Positions 1-12,124 of a stretch of 64,000 nt of DNA are shown one piece after another (within the stretch, counting starts at the first letter, position 1; the number at the start of each line of letters is the position of its first letter). The notes below the pieces were generated by a model. It was not told where the DNA came from. It worked only from the letters and a program-made list of their open reading frames with translations, and searched no databases. The stretch comes from an uncultured Pelagibacteraceae bacterium (lineage in GTDB: Bacteria > Pseudomonadota > Alphaproteobacteria > Pelagibacterales > Pelagibacteraceae). The stretch is from the NCBI GenBank assembly GCA_902615425.1, contig CACMPD010000001.1, forward strand, positions 62,001-126,000, read 5' to 3'. A program made the position numbers and the translations under genes.

Positions 1-42
1 TTCAAATTAAGACATATTTGTGGTTTTTCAATAAAGAAAATT

Positions 43-546
43 ATGAAATCTGATAGAAATATTGTTTTTTTAGGTATGATGGGATCCGGTAAAACATCTA
101 TCGGATTTTTAGTTTCAAAAAAACTAAAATTAGATTTTTATGATGTTGACCATTACATAGAAAATAAGCTTAAAATGAAAATTTCAAATATATTCAAAAA
201 CAAAGGTGAAAAATTTTTCAGAGAATACGAGGAAAAAATTACTTTAGAACTCATGAAAATTAAAGGAATAGTAGTGTCTCTGGGTGGTGGCGCTTTTTTA
301 AATAAAAACATAAGAAACGAGGTTTTAAAGAACCACATATCTTTTTGGCTTAAAACCAAGGATGATATTTTAATCCAAAGAATAAGAAAAAGTGCTAAGA
401 GACCATTAGCTTATAATGTTTCTAATAGTGATCTTCAAAATATGATAAAAAATCGTAATAAATATTATGCAAAAGCGCAAAATAAAATTGATTGTCACAA
501 TAAAACTAAAAAAGAAATTGTAGATAGAATTTTAGATATTATATGA
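43..546 (+). CDS. aroK: Shikimate kinase
   Basis: Phosphorylates shikimate to shikimate 3-phosphate with ATP in the cytoplasmic pathway to aromatic amino acids. The 167-residue protein has the usual family length. Visible features are the P-loop GMMGSGKTS (residues 11-19), the shikimate-contacting Asp pair in YDVDHY (about 33-38), the GGG substrate loop (81-83) and the lid arginine in KRPLAYN (about 120). The ATG start lies directly before the conserved first strand. Its end overlaps aroB by four bases (ATGA), so the two are probably translated together. The 42 bases upstream are too short to tell whether the operon begins here. Confidence 0.95.
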   Translation: MKSDRNIVFLGMMGSGKTSIGFLVSKKLKLDFYDVDHYIENKLKMKISNIFKNKGEKFFREYEEKITLELMKIKGIVVSLGGGAFLNKNIRNEVLKNHISFWLKTKDDILIQRIRKSAKRPLAYNVSNSDLQNMIKNRNKYYAKAQNKIDCHNKTKKEIVDRILDII

Positions 547-1649
547 AACCAATTAAATTGATAATTAAGACTAATTCTGAAAAATATCCGATATTTATTG
601 GAAAAAATCTTATTACAAAAATATCAAGTTTGATGGTCAATAATTCCATTAAATCAAAAAAATGTTTATTGGTAGTTGACAGAAAAGTTCCTAAAAAATT
701 TATTTCTGAAATTAAAAAAAAACTACGGAATAAAAAAATATTTTTATTCAATTTTAATGCCAACGAAAAAAATAAGAACCAAACTACTATAAATTCAATT
801 TTAGAAATTTTATTGAATAAAAATTTTTCTAGAGAGGATAGTTTATTAGCAATAGGGGGAGGTATAACTGGAGACGTTGGTGGTTTTGCTGCAAGTTTAT
901 TTAAAAGAGGATTACATTTTATAAATATTCCCACAACTCTTTTGGCTCAAGTAGACTCATCGATTGGTGGCAAAACAGGAGTAAATTCTAAGTATGGAAA
1001 AAATCTCATTGGTAGCTTCTATCAACCAAAATTAGTCATAAGTGACATAGATACTTTAAAAACACTTAATAGAAGAGAGATTGTTTGTGGGTATGGTGAA
1101 ATTCTAAAACACTCTATAATCTCTAAAAAGAAATTCTTTAAATATTTAGATCAGAATTTTGATGACGTTATTAAACTTAAATCTCCTTATATAGAAAAGG
1201 CGATATTTGAGAGTTGTAAAATTAAAAAAGATGTAGTTGAAAAAGATGAAAAAGAGAGCAACTTAAGAAAAAAATTAAATTTTGGTCACACTTTTGGTCA
1301 CTCATTTGAAGCTTCATTAGGATATTCAAAAAGATTAAATCATGGTGAAGCTGTCATTTTAGGAATGATGATGGCTGTAAAATTTAGCAATAAGAATAAA
1401 TTCCTAAACATTAATGATTATAAATTGATTTCTGATCATTACAAAAATTCAAAATTACCCTCGGATATTAAAAAATATTTTAAAAGTAAAGATCTTGATA
1501 AAATTATTAAATTTATGAAAACTGATAAAAAAAATAATTCTGACAAAATAAAGTTGGTATTATTAAAGAAAATGGGACAAACAATTTTAAATCAAGAATA
1601 CTCAGTAAAAAATTTAAATGGATTCTTAAAAAATGAATTAATTGATTAA
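543..1649 (+). CDS. aroB: 3-dehydroquinate synthase
   Basis: Converts DAHP to 3-dehydroquinate, the second shikimate-pathway step, using NAD and a divalent metal. The 368-residue product has the expected length. It shows the NAD-binding stretch GGGITGDVGGFAAS (about residues 104-117), the motif IPTTLLAQVDSSIGGKTG, and metal ligands in GYGEILKHS, GHTFGHSFE and NHGEA. It follows aroK with a four-base overlap, the usual aroK-aroB pair. Its last 12 bases overlap the convergent bolA-like gene, leaving no room for a separate terminator. Confidence 0.96.
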   Translation: MKPIKLIIKTNSEKYPIFIGKNLITKISSLMVNNSIKSKKCLLVVDRKVPKKFISEIKKKLRNKKIFLFNFNANEKNKNQTTINSILEILLNKNFSREDSLLAIGGGITGDVGGFAASLFKRGLHFINIPTTLLAQVDSSIGGKTGVNSKYGKNLIGSFYQPKLVISDIDTLKTLNRREIVCGYGEILKHSIISKKKFFKYLDQNFDDVIKLKSPYIEKAIFESCKIKKDVVEKDEKESNLRKKLNFGHTFGHSFEASLGYSKRLNHGEAVILGMMMAVKFSNKNKFLNINDYKLISDHYKNSKLPSDIKKYFKSKDLDKIIKFMKTDKKNNSDKIKLVLLKKMGQTILNQEYSVKNLNGFLKNELID

Positions 1650-1898
1650 AATTTGTATAGAATGAATATATTTTTTTAATTCTTCATTTAAAATTTTGTA
1701 AATCTTTTTATCACTATCAATTCTTTTCATTTGCTTAAGTTCCTTTGATACTAAAGAAATTTTAAGATGAAATTTACCTGCCTGGTTTCCAACGTGATTT
1801 TTATGGAGAAAAGATTTATCTTCAACTAATATACTCTCCAAAGCAATTTGATTTTTTAATTTTTTTTTTACGATTGCAATTAAATCATTTATATTCAT
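1638..1898 (-). CDS. BolA family protein
   Basis: Small 86-residue BolA-type protein. The family generally works with monothiol glutaredoxins in Fe-S or iron handling. The central HVGNQAGKFHLKISL segment and the following SKELKQMKRID helix match the class II KH-like BolA fold, and length is typical. The gene lies opposite to and just upstream of the DnaJ-cobS-cobT group, a neighbourhood seen in other alphaproteobacteria. Only 18 bases separate its start from the divergent dnaJ-like start. Which BolA paralogue it is cannot be decided from sequence alone. Confidence 0.88.
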   Translation of the reverse strand: MNINDLIAIVKKKLKNQIALESILVEDKSFLHKNHVGNQAGKFHLKISLVSKELKQMKRIDSDKKIYKILNEELKKYIHSIQILIN

Positions 1899-1916
1899 AA
1901 ATGTAATTATATTATC

Positions 1917-2450
1917 ATGAAAAATATTTGCGACTGGAATAATTGTAAAGAAATTGGTGAATATAAAGCACCTGTTGAAAAGGATAATAGTAAAAAATAT
2001 AGGATGTTATGTTTAGAACACGTTAAAGAATTTAATAAAAATTGGAATTATTTTTCTGGTATGAATGATGATCAAGTAATTAATTTTTTAAAGTCAGATA
2101 TGATTTGGCATAAACCTACTCAAAGTTTTAGTTCGTCTGATAATTTTTTTAAAGTTTTATGGAATAACACTTTAAAAGATGAAATGGATAATGATAAATT
2201 TAAAAGTGAGTTCAATCATATGCGTCAATTTAAATTTGACCATAAAGATATTAAAGCCTTTAGTATATTAGGTGTTTCTGTAGGTTTAAAATGGAAAAAA
2301 GTTCAAGAAAAATTCAAAACACTTGTCAAAAAATTTCACCCTGATATGAATGCCGGAAATAAAAAATATGAAGAAAAACTAAAGTTAATTACTTTAGCTT
2401 ACACGCAACTAAAAAACACATATAGGAAAAAAATTGACACCCAATCTTAA
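1917..2450 (+). CDS. DnaJ-domain protein with N-terminal Cys cluster
   Basis: A 177-residue protein with a C-terminal J domain. The HPD tripeptide that stimulates DnaK is at residues 141-143, within helix-turn-helix sequence [15 protein letters not shown]...FHPDMN. The N-terminal half has C5, C10, C32 and H35 spaced like a small metal site, which is inference. There is no Gly/Phe region or classical zinc-finger domain, so it is a type III co-chaperone, not DnaJ itself. It precedes cobS with a 17-base overlap, so its client may be the CobS/CobT complex. Confidence 0.88.
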   Translation: MKNICDWNNCKEIGEYKAPVEKDNSKKYRMLCLEHVKEFNKNWNYFSGMNDDQVINFLKSDMIWHKPTQSFSSSDNFFKVLWNNTLKDEMDNDKFKSEFNHMRQFKFDHKDIKAFSILGVSVGLKWKKVQEKFKTLVKKFHPDMNAGNKKYEEKLKLITLAYTQLKNTYRKKIDTQS

Positions 2451-3408
2451 CATTCAGCCAGATATTAAAATTTCATTAAAACAATCATTTGGGATTGATT
2501 CTGAGATGGAAGTAGACGCATTCTCTGAAAAAAGCGAATATGTTCCAGAAATAGATAAAAATTATAAATTTGATAGAGACACTACACTTGCAATTGTCTC
2601 TGGATTTGCACACAATAAAAGAGTTCTAGTGCAAGGTTATCATGGTACAGGAAAATCTACACATATAGAACAAATTGCTGCTAGATTAAATTGGCCCTGT
2701 ATAAGAGTAAACTTAGATAGCCACATCAGTAGAATAGATCTGATTGGTAAAGATGCAATCGTCCTTAAAGAAGGAAAACAGGTTACACAATTTAATGAAG
2801 GTATTTTACCATGGTCAATTCAAAATCCAGTAGCTTTAGTTTTTGATGAGTATGACGCTGGAAGACCTGATGTAATGTTTGTTATTCAAAGAGTTCTTGA
2901 AGCTGAAGGTAACTTTACACTCTTAGACAAAAATAAGGTCATAAAGCAAAATAAATTTTTTAGATTATTTGCTACATCAAATACAGTCGGTTTAGGGGAT
3001 ACAACTGGACTTTATCATGGAACACAACAAATCAATCAAGGTCAAATGGATAGATGGAATATTGTAACAACACTAAATTACCTCAGTCTAGATAAAGAAA
3101 TGGACATTATATTAGCTAAAAATAAATCTTTAAATAATCCCAAAGGAAAAGAGAAAGTTTCAAATATGATAAAAGTTGCATCCTTAACTCGAAAAGGATT
3201 TATAGCTGGTGATATAAGTACTGTAATGAGTCCGAGGACTGTATTACATTGGGCTGAAAATGCAGAAATTTTTAAAGATGTAGGATACGCATTTAGAGTC
3301 ACTTTTTTAAATAAATGTGATGAAATTGAAAAAAATACAATTGCTGAATACTATCAAAGATGTTTCGGGGAAGAACTACCAGAGTCACTAGTAAATATTC
3401 AAATTTAA
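2434..3408 (+). CDS. cobS: CobS-like AAA+ ATPase (MoxR type)
   Basis: MoxR-type AAA+ ATPase homologous to the CobS subunit of aerobic cobaltochelatase. The 324-residue protein has Walker [10 protein letters not shown] (68-76), Walker [13 protein letters not shown] (about 135-146) and the CobS-specific N-terminal segment [15 protein letters not shown] (about 16-30). The start is TTG at 2434, inside the end of the dnaJ-like gene. It is accepted because the conserved CobS N-terminus lies upstream of the first in-frame ATG. CobT follows with no gap. No cobN or other cobalamin gene is in the window, so cobalt insertion is not a safe function; an AAA+/VWA remodelling role is equally possible. Confidence 0.88.
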   Translation: MTPNLNIQPDIKISLKQSFGIDSEMEVDAFSEKSEYVPEIDKNYKFDRDTTLAIVSGFAHNKRVLVQGYHGTGKSTHIEQIAARLNWPCIRVNLDSHISRIDLIGKDAIVLKEGKQVTQFNEGILPWSIQNPVALVFDEYDAGRPDVMFVIQRVLEAEGNFTLLDKNKVIKQNKFFRLFATSNTVGLGDTTGLYHGTQQINQGQMDRWNIVTTLNYLSLDKEMDIILAKNKSLNNPKGKEKVSNMIKVASLTRKGFIAGDISTVMSPRTVLHWAENAEIFKDVGYAFRVTFLNKCDEIEKNTIAEYYQRCFGEELPESLVNIQI

Positions 3409-5208
3409 ATGAAAAATAATAAGGCTGAAAACTTAAGAGAAAAACTTAAGCAAGCTTTGGCTTCAACAGCAAGAGTGATTTCTGATGATATCCATCTTAA
3501 AAATATTGATGAAAAAAACAAAAAAGATTTGAATTTTGTTGATATTGAAAATCTTAACTCGAAAAGAGATTTCATTAAAGCTAGAGCAGAGTCTGACTCA
3601 TCTGCTTTAAAAAAAAAATTTTCAAATGATGAGATTTATAAAAAGAATTTACCTTCAAATTCTTCATATAAGTCTCTTTATTCTATCGCAGAAAAAGTAA
3701 GATATGAATGCCTTGGCTCAGAAATGTTGAAAGGTATAGCAAAAAATCTTAAGGAAAATTATGATCAAATAATTCAATTAAAAAGAAAAGACCAATTAAA
3801 TTCAAAAGAAGATGTTCCAGTAGTGGAAGCTTTTGAATTATATATGTTAAAGAAATTTCTAAACGTCGAATTAAATGACTTAACCAGTAATATGTTAAAT
3901 TTTTGGGAAAAAGACTTCGATAAAGTAATGAATAAACACATTGAATTTTTAAAAGAAAACTTAGAATATCAAAATGAATATTCCTCAAAGTTTTCAGAAA
4001 TATTACAAGAAATGGATATTTTTAAAAATGAAGACAATGAGGAAACCAGGGAAGAAAACCAAGACGATGGTAAAAATAATCCTTCTAATGATGACCAAGA
4101 CAACAATTCAGATGACTCTAAAGATGAAAATGACAATGAAGAGACTGAAGCGAGCTTAGACTCTGAATATGACATAGATGAATACAAACTTGATGAGCAA
4201 CTAATCGATAGTGAATCTGATCAAAAAAATAACGAACAAGTTATTCAAAAAAAATCAATTAATGATTTAAATACAGACTATAAGATCTTTACAACCCAGT
4301 TTGATGAAATAACAAAAGCAGAAAATTTAGAAAATTCTGATGAAGCTTCAAAATTAAGAAAAACTTTAGATCAACAGTTAATAGGTTTTCAAGATGTCAT
4401 TACCAAACTTGCAAATAAACTTCAAAGACAACTACTGGCAAAACAAAATAGGGCTTGGGATTTTGATTTAGAGGAGGGGTTATTAGATAGTTCAAAATTA
4501 CCAAGAATAATAATGGACCCTTATAATTCATTATCTTTTAAAAAAGAAAAAGATTTAGATTTTAAAGACACTGTCGTTACTCTTTTAATTGATAATTCAG
4601 GGTCTATGAGAGGGAGACCAATTACAATTGCTGCGATTTGCGCTGATATTTTATCAAGAACCTTGGAAAGATGTTCTGTCAAAGTTGAAATATTAGGTTT
4701 CACAACTAAAAATTGGAAAGGTGGAAAAAGTAGAGAGTTTTGGAATAAAGAGGGTAAACCAAAAACACCAGGTAGATTAAATGATTTAAGACACATAATT
4801 TATAAAGGGGCTGATACTCATTGGCGACAATGTAAAAATAATCTTGGTTTAATGTTAAAAGAAGGATTATTAAAAGAAAATATTGATGGAGAAGCAATTT
4901 CTTGGGCATTTAATCGATTAAAAAAAAGAAAAGAAGAAAGAAAAATATTAATGGTTATTTCTGATGGTGCACCAGTTGATGACTCAACTCTGTCAGTCAA
5001 TTCAGGAGATTTTCTTGAAAAACATTTAAAGAAAATTGTGAAATTTATTGAAGAAAAAACTGAAACTGAAATTTTAGCAATTGGAATAGGCCATGATGTA
5101 TCAAGATACTATAATCGGGCAATAAAGATTACAGATGTCAATGAATTGGGAGATGTCATGATTTCTCAATTGAGTGAACTTTTTAAAAGTAAAAAAAATT
5201 TACATTAA
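3409..5208 (+). CDS. cobT: CobT-like VWA protein
   Basis: Partner of CobS: a 599-residue protein with the CobT layout. An N-terminal helical region is followed by a strongly acidic Asp/Glu/Asn-rich linker (about residues 205-265) and a C-terminal von Willebrand A domain with the MIDAS motif DNSGSMRG near residues 395-402. In the family the AAA+ ring and VWA protein form a chelatase-type machine. The gene abuts cobS. Its TAA stop shares a TTAA tetranucleotide with the stop of convergent regB. As with cobS, the true substrate is unknown because no cobalamin genes are nearby. Confidence 0.88.
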   Translation: MKNNKAENLREKLKQALASTARVISDDIHLKNIDEKNKKDLNFVDIENLNSKRDFIKARAESDSSALKKKFSNDEIYKKNLPSNSSYKSLYSIAEKVRYECLGSEMLKGIAKNLKENYDQIIQLKRKDQLNSKEDVPVVEAFELYMLKKFLNVELNDLTSNMLNFWEKDFDKVMNKHIEFLKENLEYQNEYSSKFSEILQEMDIFKNEDNEETREENQDDGKNNPSNDDQDNNSDDSKDENDNEETEASLDSEYDIDEYKLDEQLIDSESDQKNNEQVIQKKSINDLNTDYKIFTTQFDEITKAENLENSDEASKLRKTLDQQLIGFQDVITKLANKLQRQLLAKQNRAWDFDLEEGLLDSSKLPRIIMDPYNSLSFKKEKDLDFKDTVVTLLIDNSGSMRGRPITIAAICADILSRTLERCSVKVEILGFTTKNWKGGKSREFWNKEGKPKTPGRLNDLRHIIYKGADTHWRQCKNNLGLMLKEGLLKENIDGEAISWAFNRLKKRKEERKILMVISDGAPVDDSTLSVNSGDFLEKHLKKIVKFIEEKTETEILAIGIGHDVSRYYNRAIKITDVNELGDVMISQLSELFKSKKNLH

Positions 5209-6473
5209 AGATTGAACAAATCTTTATTTGTCCACTTTATTGTCACTTCAGCTCCACTTCTCGTTTGAGAATTCCAACAATTAACAGTTGCAAAATTTTT
5301 TTCTAATAAAGTCTTTCCTATGAATAATCCTAAACCTAATCCACTATTTTTATCAGATGATTTGAGATAAGGTTCTCCAATTTTTGATAAAATCTCATTT
5401 GGATATCCGTCGCCATCATCCTCAATGGTTATTTCAGTAAAATTACTATCACTTTTCAAAGTTATAAAAACCTTATTTTTACAAAACTTATTTGCATTTC
5501 CTATAAAATTTCTTAAGCCATAAACAATTTCAATCGATTTATAAATTTTTTTTGAATTAAGATCTTGTTCTAAATTAAGACTAAATTCTTTTTTACTTGT
5601 TTCCTTAAATGATGAAATAATTTGTCTTAAATATTCTCTCATTGATAAGTCCTCATCAATAAATTCATCCTCCTGATCAGGATTTAAGGATAATCTTTTT
5701 AATATTTCATCACACCTTTCAACCTGACTTGCTAAGAGTTCAATATCTTGTGAAACATCTTTTTGATCTTTTAATTGTTTTGATAATTCCTGGGTTATTA
5801 CCTTTATTGTAGATAAGGGCGTCCCTAATGAATGTGCAGCAGCAGCAGCTTGTCCACCTAAAGATAACATCTCATGCTCTTTGGCCATAATCTCTTCCAT
5901 CTTATTTAAAGCGTCTTTTCTTAACTTGCTCTCTGCACTAAATATAATTGCAAAATAATTCAAAAAAAGAAGAGCTATTATTAAGGCTAAAGGTATCGCA
6001 TAGATATAATAGTTACTAACATGAAAGTGATCATTCAAAGGTCCGGGTAGATCTTTTGAAATAAAAGTTAATCCCAAAATAGATAGAGTAGTTAATAATA
6101 CTAATAATGAATTAGTTTTAAAACTCAAATTTGAGGAGGCAAATATACTTGGTATTATTAAAAAAATAACAAATGGATTTTTTACACCTCCTGTGAGATA
6201 AATTAGTCCACTTAATTGAATTATATCAATAAATAAATGAATAAATGCTGATCTATCTGTTAATTGAGTTTTTTTGTAAATAAAAATTAAATATAAGTTA
6301 CCAATTACTCCAATAGAAATAAATAAATTTGTAAAAATAAAGTTGAAGTCAAAATTCAAATAGAAATATACAAGATATACTGATATTAATTGCCCTATAA
6401 TACCAATCCACCTTAAATTTATATAAATTGATTTTTTTAAAGAATATTGTTTAGAAGTTTCAAAAAACTTCAT
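5205..6473 (-). CDS. regB: Redox-sensing histidine kinase RegB/PrrB
   Basis: Membrane sensor kinase of 422 residues. The N-terminal half has about six hydrophobic segments and includes GGVKNPF (95-101), the conserved GGXXNPF heptapeptide linked to ubiquinone sensing in RegB. The kinase part has the phospho-acceptor H214 in [10 protein letters not shown], the conserved redox cysteine C254 in VERCDEIL, an N box (NFIGNANKF), IEDDGDGYP and [10 protein letters not shown]. RegB controls energy-metabolism genes through RegA, which is not in this window. The gene starts two bases after the gyrB stop, so the two are probably cotranscribed. Confidence 0.93.
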   Translation of the reverse strand: MKFFETSKQYSLKKSIYINLRWIGIIGQLISVYLVYFYLNFDFNFIFTNLFISIGVIGNLYLIFIYKKTQLTDRSAFIHLFIDIIQLSGLIYLTGGVKNPFVIFLIIPSIFASSNLSFKTNSLLVLLTTLSILGLTFISKDLPGPLNDHFHVSNYYIYAIPLALIIALLFLNYFAIIFSAESKLRKDALNKMEEIMAKEHEMLSLGGQAAAAAHSLGTPLSTIKVITQELSKQLKDQKDVSQDIELLASQVERCDEILKRLSLNPDQEDEFIDEDLSMREYLRQIISSFKETSKKEFSLNLEQDLNSKKIYKSIEIVYGLRNFIGNANKFCKNKVFITLKSDSNFTEITIEDDGDGYPNEILSKIGEPYLKSSDKNSGLGLGLFIGKTLLEKNFATVNCWNSQTRSGAEVTIKWTNKDLFNL

Positions 6474-6475
6474 TT

Positions 6476-8584
<2,109 letters not shown>

Positions 8585-8686
8585 TTAATTAAAATTGAGA
8601 TTAAATAATAAAACAAAGTGAAAAATTGTTTAAAATCAATGATTATTTAGATTAAAATTTTTTTTAAAATATTTAAAATATATAAG

Positions 8687-9388
8687 ATGATTTATGTTCA
8701 TATTGGTGCTGGTGCTGGTGATTTAGATGCTGGTGCACATTTTAGAGATGGGTTTTCAGAATTCGTTAAAAAAAATGATGATCAAAATAAAAAGATATAT
8801 CTTGTAGAGGCAAATCCATCCAATATTTCAAAATTAAAAGAATCATGGAAAGATTATAGAAATGTTGAAATTTTTAATTTTGCAATAACCTCCTCAAAGC
8901 AGGATGAAAAAAGGCTTAAGTTTTTTTATAGTTTAGATGACGCTCCACATTATCAACAATTTTCAAATGATATTGAGCATGTAAAAAAAATTTATAAAGA
9001 TTTAGACAGAATTAAATTTAAATATATTGATTGTGTTAAAATAAATGATTTTTTAGATAAAAATTTTAATAATGAAATTATCAATTTTTTTTCTATTGAT
9101 ATAGAGGGAATGGATTACGATGTCATCCAAGATATTAATCTAAAGAAATATGAAATAATAAATTTTTCTTTTGAGCATCTGCACTTAAATATCTACCAAA
9201 AAATTGAAGTGTTTAAAAAATTTTTGAAATTTAATTATTCATACAATGGTTCTGGAATAGATCACAATGATTTTGATTGGACATTTAGAAAAAAAAAAAA
9301 TATTTGGAATAATATAATTTTTTTTTTTTTAATATTTATTTCAAAGAAACACTATCGGTTTTTAAATAAATTATTACAAACAAAGTAA
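8687..9388 (+). CDS. FkbM-family methyltransferase-like protein
   Basis: A 233-residue protein resembling FkbM-family SAM-dependent methyltransferases, which often modify surface glycans. It shows the SAM-site start [11 protein letters not shown] (about 4-14), the acidic strand-end motif YLVEANPSN (about 42-50) and [17 protein letters not shown] (about 134-150), typical of FkbM. The last 35 residues are hydrophobic and basic, encoded across an A12 run (9289-9300) and a T13 run (9318-9330). Slippage there would change the C-terminus. It sits between gyrB and tRNA-Ser and looks like an accessory gene. The substrate is unknown. Confidence 0.75.
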   Translation: MIYVHIGAGAGDLDAGAHFRDGFSEFVKKNDDQNKKIYLVEANPSNISKLKESWKDYRNVEIFNFAITSSKQDEKRLKFFYSLDDAPHYQQFSNDIEHVKKIYKDLDRIKFKYIDCVKINDFLDKNFNNEIINFFSIDIEGMDYDVIQDINLKKYEIINFSFEHLHLNIYQKIEVFKKFLKFNYSYNGSGIDHNDFDWTFRKKKNIWNNIIFFFLIFISKKHYRFLNKLLQTK

Positions 9389-9391
9389 ATT

Positions 9392-9481
9392 TGGCGGAGA
9401 GAATGGGATTCGAACCCATGAAAGGGTTTCCCCTTTACACGCTTTCCAAGCGTGCGCCTTCAACCACTCGGCCACCTCTCC
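9392..9481 (-). tRNA. tRNA-Ser (GGA)
   Basis: Read on the minus strand the sequence folds as a class II tRNA of 90 bases. It has the acceptor GGAGAGG paired to TCTCTCC with one G-U pair, a D arm GCCGAGTGGTTGAAGGC, an anticodon loop CTTGGAAAG with anticodon GGA, a long variable arm (GGGGAAACCC core), T loop TTCGAAT, and an encoded 3' CCA. The long variable arm and anticodon identify serine (UCC/UCU codons). It lies 14 bases downstream of the GT17 gene on the same strand. Confidence 0.97.
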
Positions 9482-9495
9482 AATAAAGCAACTTA

Positions 9496-10308
9496 TCAAA
9501 TTATCCAATCTTTGTATTTATTGAAGTTTTCTAGAATATATTTTGGATAATGTTCATCAATTTTTACCTTTTTATATTGATGACCTCGACCAATTAAATC
9601 AATTCCTAAATTAATACTTTTTTTAATTTCTTCAACATTAAGATATTTAGAGTCGATCTGTTCTTTGAAAATGTATGGATCATTGGTTTCACACATATTC
9701 TTATATTTATAAAGTAGTGTTTTGGAGTCTTTTAAGTTACAAAAATGCCAACCCCCTTCCTTTAAAATATTATTTAATCTTAATTTATCCAATCTCCACC
9801 ACGGTCTTTTTCCAAACTTCAAATTTCTAATCCATTGTGGAGACTTTAAATATTTTTTTACACATATCCTACTTCCATACCAATATTGTTGAGATATTGA
9901 TTGTAAATTAAATTTATAATAAAAAAGTTTTTGTTCAAAAACAGCATATCTCATACTCTGATTAAAATTTTTTATTGAAAGTGGATTCGGTATTTCATCT
10001 AAATCTGAAATTATAATCAAGTCTAAATCGTCAGCTTCTGTTATTCCTTTCGAAATACAGTTTCTTTGAAAATTTTCTCTTTCATATGGATTATCTCCAT
10101 CGGGCATATCTTCTACAGGAATATATATAATCTTATCTTTAAATTGTTTGAATTTATTTAAATCAAATCTTAGTTTCTTGAAATTATTTTGCCAAGTTCT
10201 ATTACCTTCAACAATAACGAAATAATCTACAAAATCATTCATTATATTCAATCTTGCCTCTAATAGAAGATCCTCATCCCAGTAAGAAAAACAATCATAA
10301 ATTTTCAT
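9496..10308 (-). CDS. Glycosyltransferase family 17-like protein
   Basis: A 270-residue protein like GT17, the family of eukaryotic beta-1,4-N-acetylglucosaminyltransferase III and related bacterial enzymes. The start [29 protein letters not shown], the NFQRN motif and [12 protein letters not shown] (a DxD-like motif near residues 97-108) fit the family. It has no signal peptide or membrane segment, so it should act in the cytoplasm on a surface glycan or glycolipid. It begins immediately after the lepA stop and ends 14 bases before tRNA-Ser, so it is probably transcribed from the translation operon upstream. Donor and acceptor are unknown. Confidence 0.82.
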   Translation of the reverse strand: MKIYDCFSYWDEDLLLEARLNIMNDFVDYFVIVEGNRTWQNNFKKLRFDLNKFKQFKDKIIYIPVEDMPDGDNPYERENFQRNCISKGITEADDLDLIIISDLDEIPNPLSIKNFNQSMRYAVFEQKLFYYKFNLQSISQQYWYGSRICVKKYLKSPQWIRNLKFGKRPWWRLDKLRLNNILKEGGWHFCNLKDSKTLLYKYKNMCETNDPYIFKEQIDSKYLNVEEIKKSINLGIDLIGRGHQYKKVKIDEHYPKYILENFNKYKDWII

Positions 10309-12117
10309 TTATTTTTCCTTATTAATTTTTAGAACCCCTATAAAAGCTTCTTGAGGAATTTCTACTCTTCCAAATTGTTTTGATCTCGCTTTACCTTTTT
10401 TTTGTTTCTCAAGTAATTTTCTTTTTCGATCGGTAGCACCTCCACCGTGAATTTTTGTCAAAACATCTTTTTTAAAACCTTTAATTGTTTCTCTTGCAAT
10501 AATTTTACCACCTATTGCTGCTTGAACTGGTATCATAAAATTATGTCGAGGTATCAAATCTTTTAATTTTTCGCAAACATCCCTTCCAGTTTTTTGAGCA
10601 AAATCTTTATGTATCATCATGGCAAGCGCATCAACTGGTTCACTATTAACTAAAATGCCAAGCTTTACTAAATCTCCCTCTCTATGTTCTGAAATTTCAT
10701 AATCAAAACTTGCATAACCACTTGTCATAGATTTAATTCTGTCATTAAAATCAAAAACTACTTCATTTAATGGCAGCTCATAATTTAATACAGCTCTATT
10801 ACCTGAATATGAAAGATTAGTTTGAATTCCTCTTTTATCCTGACATAATTTTATTATTGAACCCAGGAATTTATCTGGTGTTATTATTGTAGCTTTAATC
10901 CAAGGCTCCTCAATTGAATTAATAATTGTTGGATCAGGAAGAGTTGATGGATTTTGTAAATCCATAATTTTACCATTATTTAAATTAACTTTATAGACTA
11001 CTCCAGGTGTTGTTGTTAATAAATTTACATCAAACTCTCTTTCTAATCTCTCTGTGATGATTTCAAGATGTAAGAGACCTAAAAATCCACATCTAAATCC
11101 TAATCCTAGAGCTGATGATGACTCTGCTTCATATGAAAAACTTGCATCATTTAATTGTAATTTTGCTAGCCCATCTTTTAATTTTTGATACTCAGAGCTA
11201 TCAACAGGAAACAAGCCACAAAAAACTACAGGCTTACTTGGTTTAAAACCAGGCAATGCATTCACAGGTGGTTTTGATGCATCACAGATAGTGTCACCAA
11301 CTTTTGTTTCTGAAAGTACTTTAATTCCTGTAGTAATAAAACCTATTTCACCAGTATTTAATTCATCTATATCTTTTGCCTTTGGTGTAAAAACTCCAAC
11401 TTTTTCAACTATATAATCTTGATTGGTAGAAAGCATTTTAATTTTCATATTTTTTTTAAGTTTACCGTTAATTACTCTAACTAAAATCACGACTCCTAAA
11501 TAAGTGTCATACCAACTATCAACTAGTAAACATTTTAAATCTTTATCAGAGTCACCTTTGGGGCTTGGTAATCTATTTATAATTTGCTCAAGAATATCAT
11601 TTATACCTTCTCCTGTTTTTCCTGAACATGGAATCGCATTTTCAGTATCAATTCCTATAACATCTTCGATTTGTCTCTTTGTTCTATCTAGATCAGAAGC
11701 AGGCAAATCTATTTTATTTAACACAGGGATGATTTCATGATTAATATCTAGAGCTTGATAAACATTGGCTAGAGTTTGAGCTTCGACACCTTGGGTACTA
11801 TCTACAATTAATATTGATCCTTCACAGGCGTACAAAGATCTACTTACCTCATAACTAAAATCCACATGACCAGGAGTATCTATAATATTAAAAATATAAT
11901 CTTTTCCATTTTTTGATTTATAATTTAACTTTACTGTCTGTGCTTTGATTGTGATACCTCTCTCTCTTTCTATATCCATAGAGTCAAGCACTTGTGATTT
12001 CATTTCTCTCTCAGTTAAACCACCACATTTATGTATTATTCTATCAGCTATTGTGGATTTCCCATGATCAATGTGAGCAATGATTGCAAAATTTCTGATA
12101 TTATCAATTGTGCTCAT
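10309..12117 (-). CDS. lepA: Elongation factor 4 (LepA)
   Basis: Translational GTPase that back-translocates or remodels stalled ribosomes. The 602-residue protein has G1 AHIDHGKST, the G2 region [10 protein letters not shown]3 DTPGHVDF, G4 NKIDLP and the LepA-specific C-terminal domain ending in [18 protein letters not shown]. That domain distinguishes it from EF-G. Length is typical. It starts seven bases after the pheT stop and is the last translation gene of the minus-strand operon before the GT17 gene. Confidence 0.97.
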   Translation of the reverse strand: MSTIDNIRNFAIIAHIDHGKSTIADRIIHKCGGLTEREMKSQVLDSMDIERERGITIKAQTVKLNYKSKNGKDYIFNIIDTPGHVDFSYEVSRSLYACEGSILIVDSTQGVEAQTLANVYQALDINHEIIPVLNKIDLPASDLDRTKRQIEDVIGIDTENAIPCSGKTGEGINDILEQIINRLPSPKGDSDKDLKCLLVDSWYDTYLGVVILVRVINGKLKKNMKIKMLSTNQDYIVEKVGVFTPKAKDIDELNTGEIGFITTGIKVLSETKVGDTICDASKPPVNALPGFKPSKPVVFCGLFPVDSSEYQKLKDGLAKLQLNDASFSYEAESSSALGLGFRCGFLGLLHLEIITERLEREFDVNLLTTTPGVVYKVNLNNGKIMDLQNPSTLPDPTIINSIEEPWIKATIITPDKFLGSIIKLCQDKRGIQTNLSYSGNRAVLNYELPLNEVVFDFNDRIKSMTSGYASFDYEISEHREGDLVKLGILVNSEPVDALAMMIHKDFAQKTGRDVCEKLKDLIPRHNFMIPVQAAIGGKIIARETIKGFKKDVLTKIHGGGATDRKRKLLEKQKKGKARSKQFGRVEIPQEAFIGVLKINKEK

Positions 12118-12124
12118 TTTAATT

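Noticed and set aside
3974-4159. 61-residue Lys/Thr/Met-rich ORF in another frame of cobT
   Set aside because: It is a frame shadow of the Asp/Glu/Asn-rich linker of CobT; composition is explained by that.
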